A stretch of DNA of 64,000 bases from Humulus lupulus. Taxonomy: Eukaryota > Streptophyta > Magnoliopsida > Rosales > Cannabaceae. Below are positions 58,802 through 64,000 of this stretch, piece by piece. The position numbers and the translations under genes are program-made. Where the stretch lies: assembly GCF_963169125.1 (NCBI RefSeq), contig NC_084794.1, positions 154,328,858-154,392,857 of the forward strand. The letters are read 5' to 3'. The stretch's first letter is position 1; each line of letters starts with the position of its first letter. The notes below the pieces were generated by a model. The model saw only the letters and a list, made by a program, of their open reading frames with translations. It made no database searches and had not been told where the DNA came from.

Positions 58802-60472
58802 CGTGGAGAGACGAGAGAAACTTCACACGCCTTACTATATCTTTAAAATAATATAAATAAAATATATTTTTCCCACACCTAAAAATTACATTTTCCTCAC
58901 AACAAGTTTGTAATTTTATTAATTTAGATAAAATTATTATTTCCTAAGGAAACATGCTAATTTGAAGTATTTTAAATAATTTCTAGCCTTTATTATTTCT
59001 TTGTAATTTAAAAATAATAAATGGAGTTATTATATTTTTAAATGACTAAATAAATTATTTTTATGAAATAAAAATAATGTTTTAGAGGTTTAATCAACTT
59101 AGTGATTTTAAAGAAATAAATAATGGTAAGAAAAGTATGTTACTAAATCCTTATTTTTAAAAGGATAGAAATAAGCGTGTATGAATTATTGTTTTTAACG
59201 TCACTTTTTAACAATGTTCCCACGTATGCATGTCGCATGCAAATGCATTTTTACGTTAAAAAATGTGTCTAATACTCAACCATGTGATTTTTATTTAAAA
59301 ACCATACATGTAACATAGGTATAATTTGCATTATTCTTTTGGTGATTTTATGTGTAATTATGACTATTTGGAAATTATGAGTAGTTTTCACCATGTGTGC
59401 ATGGCCCATGCACACATGGAGTATATGAGTTGGGCACAAGAAAGTATTATGTGATGCTAAAAACATGCTATTTGATTTTGGTTATAGGCTCGTTGTGAAG
59501 TTTGTCAGTTTTTGCTTTGCTTGGACTTGAGGTAAGGAAGTTAGATAAAATTTTGTTTATTTATGCTGTGAATGGTAAGATTGATTTGTATGAATAGAAT
59601 GCTATGTACGATGATACGTTGTGCAATATGAAGTATGAAATGATATTTTGTGATGATGTGACGATGTTGATAAATCATGAAATTTCCTTTGTGTTGATAT
59701 GACTGGGATGTATGTGTTTGGATGTTGATATGTAATGGTTGTTGGTGTGATGAACGCGACACAACAAAGGGGTTACTAAGGATATGAATACGTAACCCGA
59801 GTTACTAAGGATGTAAAGACGTAACTCATAGGGCGGACGTGCCAAGGTTATTCAAGGACCAGAGTTCCTGTTTACCTCAAGATGTGACATGGACAAGTTA
59901 GCGGGCCATGTTCACAAAGATATGATGATGATGCTTATGATGATAATATTCATGATGATTATGTATATGATGATAATTATTATAATGAATATGTTTATGA
60001 TAACGATGATTATGATGTATAACAATGTATGGATATAAATATGTTTTTGTGTGTATACTTGTGTGTTATTTGTACTTCCTTACTGGGTTTTTAGCTCACC
60101 CCCTTACTTTCCCTTCCAGGTAGCAAATATGATTTCTCTCTGTCACGTGTGGTGATGTGGGGAGTTCCAACATCAAGGTGTGTGTTGCGTGGGGGCATCC
60201 TATGGACGAGAAAACGATCATTTTAACGCCAATTTCTAAAGAATAATGTTATGTTTCTTTTAACTTTTCAGTACTTATCAGTGGGACTTGAACTTTAATT
60301 ATTTTGAAAATGTTGCATGAAAACTATTATTATCTTTTTAAACTATTCGGCCCAACTTGCATGTTTTAGCAAGACCCCACTGGGAATTTTCATATAATAA
60401 ATGGCTTTCTTCTATAAGTTTATGAGCATGTAAAATTTTTACAAGTACTAGATTAGGGCGTTTTACAGTCAT

Positions 60473-60817
60473 CGAGACCCCTAGTTATACACTAACAAAA
60501 GCAAAGATTATCCTCAATATATCAACCAAACAACAAGACAATGACACTAAACACAATAGGACAAAATAGAACAAAAACTAAACAAGAGACTAATAAAAGT
60601 AAACAACAAGATAATCTAAAACATAAATGAAGTGTAGAATATTAAAGACATAACAAAAGTTGGGTTAAAGTGGCTCCCCCCCGCCTATTCCTCGGAATCA
60701 GCATCTAAAGGAATATGGTCATTGTGAACAACCGGAGCGGTCCAATTCTCCAAAATGGAGCTGGGGAAATAAAGAAAGGCAGCAGTAGGCTTGTGAAGTT
60801 CCGCTGAAGGAACTAGA
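60473..60817 (-). other. Element C noncoding stretch, right part
   Basis: After the target duplication the sequence CGAGACCCCTAG continues the block CATCGAGCCATTCC of element E at about 13931. A minus-strand purine-rich tract, GGCGGGGGGGAGCC, is at about 60673-60687. Confidence 0.65.
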
Positions 60818-61480
60818 TTAATGCTGCATCCCGATGTTTGGTGTACTTCCAGTAGGTGTGCTGCTAAGTTTCAAGGGACACCAACCACCCAATAATTTCC
60901 CGCTGTTGAGCAAGGAGGTCGTCGAGTGTAGGAGCAAGGGAGGATCGGGTGGAGGCGTTGTGGATGGCCCAGGTGCAGATACAGGCTCATAGTTCTGACT
61001 AGTGATGGTGAAGTCAATGTCTCGACGCTCAAAGAGCACATCTTCAGTTAACGCAGAAGGCACCCCAGCTCGAAGGCACAACTGTGTGATGAGCGATGGA
61101 AAGAATAACTTGCCCTTTTTCTTCTTGGCACAACTGATAATCTGCCTTGTAATCAACTTGCCCACATCAATACTCAAACCATCCAGCATACAATATAACA
61201 GAAGTACCCGCTCTTTGGATACCGTAGTGTTATGTGTGGTAGGTAGTATACGACATTTGAAGAAATAAAACCACACTCCAGCTTCAGGTAAAATAGAGGT
61301 GTGCAATAAAGTGTGCACACCACTGGAAGAAACACACCATTGAGCATCGGGAGATGTGACAAGCTGCAGTGCCTTGTCAAAATTTTCTAGTGCAGGGGCC
61401 ACTACCATATTGTAAATGTGGAAATTTTTCCTTGTGAATTCTATTCACGAGTGAAGTTCTATACTACGAGACATCCTAAA
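60818..61480 (-). pseudogene. Third ORF of element C (putative plant transposon domain protein)
   Basis: This is the same protein family as at 14200-15350. The reading 61408-60818 has LENFDKALQLVTSPDAQWCV, ILPTTHNTTVSKERVLLLYC, LSIDVGKLITRQIISCAKKK and LFFPSLITQLCLRAGVPSAL, which match the Transposase_32 domain even more closely than the E copy. The N-terminal part above 61408 seems to continue in the same frame, with a stop, to about 61480 before the D LTR. The Pro/Thr-rich C-terminal end reads TTPPPDPPLLLH. Both copies sit between pol and the purine tract, the env position, but neither shows membrane segments. Role unknown. Confidence 0.78.
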
Positions 61481-61524
61481 AGGGCGTCACATGATGGTGA
61501 GGGAGTTGGGATAAGAGAGTCACC

Positions 61525-61860
61525 CTCACTAGGCGAGGGCCTTCGGCCACTTGCCAATCCAAACTTCACCCTCGCTATGCGAGGGTCCCCAGCTGGTCGT
61601 CTGTGTGTGCCCCGTTCCATTAGGCATCAAGCCTCGTCTACACTCGGGAGAAGAAGGTCAGCCTCGCTACGCGAGGCATCCTCGCTATGCGAGGGTGAGG
61701 CTTTGTTGTGGTATCCGTGCCCCTAGCCTCGCGACGCTGCACCCGGGGGAAGGAAAGGCAGCCTCGCTATGCGAGGGTGCTGCCATGTTACGACGCCCGT
61801 GTCCCGAGCCATGCCTACGCCTGAGGGAAAAGGGCCAGCCTCGCTACGCGAGGGTGTGGC
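61525..61860. repeat. Dispersed CTCGCTATGCGAG near-palindromes in the D LTR
   Basis: CCTCGCTATGCGAGGG or CCTCGCTACGCGAGG recur at about 61570, 61660, 61680, 61762 and 61840, with a related CTCACTAGGCGAGGG at 61526. The core CTCGC..GCGAG corresponds to CTCGCGAG of the array in G. Confidence 0.85.
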
Positions 61861-62354
61861 CTTGCCATGGCGTCCATACTGCGAGCCTCGTGTCCATGTG
61901 ACCCGCATAAGCCGGCCCTGACCCCTGGCGCCTTGACTTCTCAGAACACGCATAGGTTGAAGCCTCCTTGACATAGGCACGGGATCACTTGGAGGAGCCT
62001 TGTTGATATGCCAAACGAACATGGAGCATTGAACGGGGATCGATGAGGACGACCGAGTATAGAACACGTGCGCTGACACGGGGCGTATGGTTATGGAAAG
62101 AACAGAGGCATGACCCAATGATCTGCGTCTAAGGAGTAGTGGCGGTACGAACTTGTACGAAGAGTAGTGGTACCACTTGGACACCCCCGACCATACGCCA
62201 GAGCCGACAGTACTATGTCCTAGGCCACGACTCTGACACCATCAGGGTAGACACCACTACGCTCTGAGCCACTACACTATCAGAGTACCTGTGTACATCC
62301 CTGTGGTTTGGGACTTGTTTGTATCCAGGGCCAATAGAGCCCCCCCCCCCCCCC

Positions 62355-62363
62355 TATAAATAG
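62355..62363 (+). promoter_or_regulatory. TATA box of the D LTR
   Basis: TATAAATAG follows GGCCAATAGAGC and 15 C. The position, about 200 bases before the LTR end, and the equivalent site in G support it as the transcription signal. Confidence 0.6.
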
Positions 62364-62560
62364 TCTCCAACCCCTCAGGCTAAGGGGTTGGAAAACTGAA
62401 TGTATGAAAAAGACTTAACAAATATGTGTTTCTGGTTTTCATTGTTGCCTGAGTTTTCTCCTGTTGATTAGTGTTCTTTCTATCTAATTCAAAGCTTCCT
62501 ATAGTATAGAGATTGCAGTTTTCTAACCATCAATCGTTGACCAGTTCTTACCGTCAACAG

Positions 62561-62580
62561 TTTGGCGCCATTTGTGGGAA
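62561..62580 (+). other. Primer-binding site of element D
   Basis: TTTGGCGCCATTTGTGGGAA starts one base after the LTR end. TTTGGCGCC is the usual opening of primer-binding sites in many plant gypsy elements. I do not assign the tRNA. Confidence 0.65.
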
Positions 62581-62627
62581 CGTTAGTTTCAAGCTACTGT
62601 TCCACCATTGTTTCCGACAAGAAGAAG

Positions 62628-63233
62628 ATGCCAAGACGCTCGAAGCGACTGAGGGAGACGTGGGAGGTAGAAGTTCACCTGAACGGAGTTCAGCTGAAGG
62701 CCTCCATGAAGGACGCTCCTCCACCCAGAGACGTGGAGCCTCCAAAAGACCCTGAGGTTCACGGAGGTGATAGGGTGGCCTCATCGCCAACCGCTCCACC
62801 TAGAGGGATTCCTCCAAGAGCACCACCGGTAAACGCTGATGAGTTCCTTCCTCCAAAACCGCCGCAGGCACCGAACTCCGGCCGGCAAGACCCGGGCCCT
62901 TCTGGCCGTAGGCATGACAAGCACCCCCGGGTCCACTCCGTGAGCTCGAGTTCGAAATCCCGGTTTTATGAAGAGGAGATACGTGAACTCCACCGTAAGA
63001 ACCAAAGATTAGAAACCACCTTAGAAAACATGCAAGAGGTCCTTAACGGCCTGCTGCAGGGTAAGTCCAGCGTAACCTTGCCCAAGAGGAAGGAGAAGGG
63101 ACGGGAAACCACTGTCCCAGTAGACGACGGGAGGACCAGATACTCCACCAGCAACACCCCTAGGGAGAAGCCGCATGAGCATCCCGGACCGTCGAGGCCA
63201 CCCCAGGGGCCAATGCAAGGGAATAATGGATAA
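62628..63233 (+). CDS. Short gag-like ORF of element D
   Basis: 201 codons. I chose ATG 62628 (MPRRSKRLRETWEVEVHLNG) because it is the first ATG after the primer-binding site; the frame is open upstream into the LTR edge without an ATG. The protein is Pro/Arg/Ser-rich, with PPRDVEPPKDPEVHGGDRVA, a predicted coiled coil FYEEEIRELHRKNQRLETTL (about residues 128-150) and a basic tail PKRKEKGRETTV. It resembles the N-terminal part of Tat-like gag proteins but lacks the capsid core and zinc knuckle. It ends at TAA 63231-63233, and no pol follows within the next 770 bases. It could be a gag-only non-autonomous element or the truncated gag of a larger one. Confidence 0.6.
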   Translation: MPRRSKRLRETWEVEVHLNGVQLKASMKDAPPPRDVEPPKDPEVHGGDRVASSPTAPPRGIPPRAPPVNADEFLPPKPPQAPNSGRQDPGPSGRRHDKHPRVHSVSSSSKSRFYEEEIRELHRKNQRLETTLENMQEVLNGLLQGKSSVTLPKRKEKGRETTVPVDDGRTRYSTSNTPREKPHEHPGPSRPPQGPMQGNNG

Positions 63234-64000
63234 CCTCCCAAGTAGATGTAAGCCTTTTATCTATTTATATATCGTTGTAATCTGACTACTATGAATGAAA
63301 CTATTTTCCACTTCGTATGTTATTTACTTCTTTGTGCAAGCATCAACTAAAGTCCCCGCCAAGATAAATCTCATCAGATACTTGGGGGGGTAAGACGACA
63401 AAAGTAAACAAAAAAAAAATCTCTCATATTCAAAAGGATTAGCTACCCTTATGAATATCAAGGGAGCAGTTTAAAAGGATGACCTCTAAGGAAAGGTCGA
63501 CACCCCAAGAGGTGACGCCGTAAGGAGAGAATCACCCGATAAGTCTAGATCGGCCATTAAGCCGGCTAGCCCAAAAAGGGTCTTACAAGGAACCCTTGGA
63601 AAAAAAATAGTACTATGTATAAGGACGAGAAGGACGCTTCTCGCAAAAAGTAATAAGCGCGCGCAAAGAACATAAAAGGACCACAACAGCCCAACGGGTT
63701 AACGTGTCCTTACAAGTATAATCAAGGTGCACCAGAAAGATTATCTTCATCAAATCAAAGAAAAACATATAGCCCACGAACAACAGTAATAAGAGGGACT
63801 CGCCAGAGCCCCTTAAGTTTGATAAAAAAAAAACAAAAAGAGAAGAAGTGGTGTGAGGGATTACACACCCAAAGCATACATAGACTGAGTACAAGGGGAC
63901 CTACAAATCTCCACCTCAACCCTGCCACTCAGAAATCCTCTCGACGGCACAGTCCCCAAAAGAAGATAAGTCAACAGCGGGGTTAGTCCTCCAGACAGCA
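63234..64000 (+). other. Element D noncoding internal sequence
   Basis: A purine tract, ACTTGGGGGGG, is at 63380-63390, but the next bases are TAAGACG and not an LTR start. The rest is purine-rich without a credible ORF; minus-strand Phe/Leu-rich readings are compositional. Confidence 0.55.

Larger units (their letters stand above)
53999..58830 (-). mobile_element. L1-type LINE inside S2
   Basis: The minus strand carries a poly(A) tail (plus-strand T run 53999-54010), ORF2 and ORF1 in the order typical of plant L1. The 5' end is placed near 58830, just upstream of the ORF1 ATG; I could not identify a clear target duplication. Only a handful of nonsense codons and three or four frameshifts separate it from a full coding copy. 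Confidence 0.85.
51934..60467 (+). mobile_element. S2: solo LTR of a Tekay-like element carrying a LINE
   Basis: It begins TGTAGCGCACAAATTT and ends TAGGGCGTTTTACA, flanked by GTCAT at 51929-51933 and 60468-60472. Without the LINE it is about 3.7 kb. Towards its right end lies TTACTGGGTTTTTAGCTCAC followed by CCAGGTAGC (about 60080-60125), the same block found in S1 and F on the other strand, so S2 is plus-oriented. A GA-rich run lies at about 52555-52625. It has no Pol coding of its own. Confidence 0.84.
33207..61491 (-). mobile_element. Element C: Athila-like remnant split by elements B and S2
   Basis: Surviving parts are the 3' LTR (33207-34238 and 50056-50503), the noncoding stretch (50504-51933 and 60473-60817) and part of the third ORF (60818-about 61480). 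The LTR start on the plus strand, TGTTGTGAAAAATAATATTTG, and the end GAGTTATCACA match the pattern of the E LTR. The rest of C (gag, pol and 5' LTR) is absent; the third ORF runs into the LTR of element D at about 61491, so D or a deletion removed it. The right edge is approximate. Confidence 0.75.
61492..62559 (+). mobile_element. 5' LTR of element D
   Basis: The right edge is firm: ACCGTCAACA at 62559, then the primer-binding site. The left edge is uncertain: TGATGGTGAGGG at 61492 is the first TG after the third ORF of C, but any point from 61414 to 61500 is possible. The LTR holds six to eight scattered CCTCGCTATGCGAGGG-like near-palindromes between 61525 and 61860 and a 15-base C run at 62340-62354 just before TATAAATAG. 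It is of the same family as solo LTR G. Confidence 0.75.

Noticed and set aside
61418..61901. Plus-strand ORFs in the D LTR with repeated RYARV peptides
   Set aside because: They are produced by the CTCGCTACGCGAG near-palindromes of the LTR.
1..64000. tRNA or rRNA genes
   Set aside because: I looked for cloverleaf and conserved rRNA strings and saw none; the tRNA-like 18 bases at 29186 are a primer-binding site.

Overview
The window is a stack of nested plant retrotransposons; I find no host gene that I can support. Polymerases of the Ty3/gypsy lineages Tekay-like, Athila-like and Tat-like, a Ty1/copia element and a plant L1 LINE all point to a repeat-rich land plant, probably a eudicot with a large genome. 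I cannot name the species. Nearly every coding region carries nonsense codons or frameshifts, so almost all are annotated as pseudogenes. Lineage names rest on recognised protein motifs, not on a database search.

Layout, left to right. 1-3613: two Tekay-like fragments facing each other (plus-strand RT-RNase H, then minus-strand RT-RNase H-integrase and an LTR edge), joined at about 1426 with an 87-bp-offset duplication. 3614-31116: element A, a minus-strand Tat-like element cut off on the left by the Tekay-like LTR and split inside gag by element E. 8017-29255: element E, a minus-strand Athila-like element with gag, protease, RT, RNase H, integrase, and a third ORF with the plant-transposon domain. 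E is itself hit by a solo LTR (S1, 8687-11118, target duplication ATTAC) and by a complete copia element (H, 18344-25236, target duplication CATCA). 31117-33206: AT-rich DNA with no recognisable element.

33207 to about 61491: element C, a second Athila-like copy, of which only the 3' LTR, the noncoding stretch and part of the third ORF remain. Its LTR is split by element B (34239-50055), a Tat-like element with two 727-bp LTRs and a spliced-looking antisense gene. B carries solo LTR F (35265-41262, target duplication CTAAC), and F carries solo LTR G (37538-39505, target duplication GTTCA), which is mostly a 35-bp CpG-rich tandem array. The 3' part of C is also split by solo LTR S2 (51934-60467, target duplication GTCAT), which holds an L1 LINE (53999 to about 58830). 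About 61492-64000: element D, plus strand, with a 5' LTR of the same family as G, a primer-binding site and a short gag, running off the window.

The nesting gives a relative order: C is older than B, B older than F, F older than G; A is older than E, E older than H and S1; S2 is older than the LINE. The parts most worth following up are the antisense multi-exon gene in B, the tandem array in the G/D LTR family, the third ORF shared by E and C, and the possible gag-only element D.
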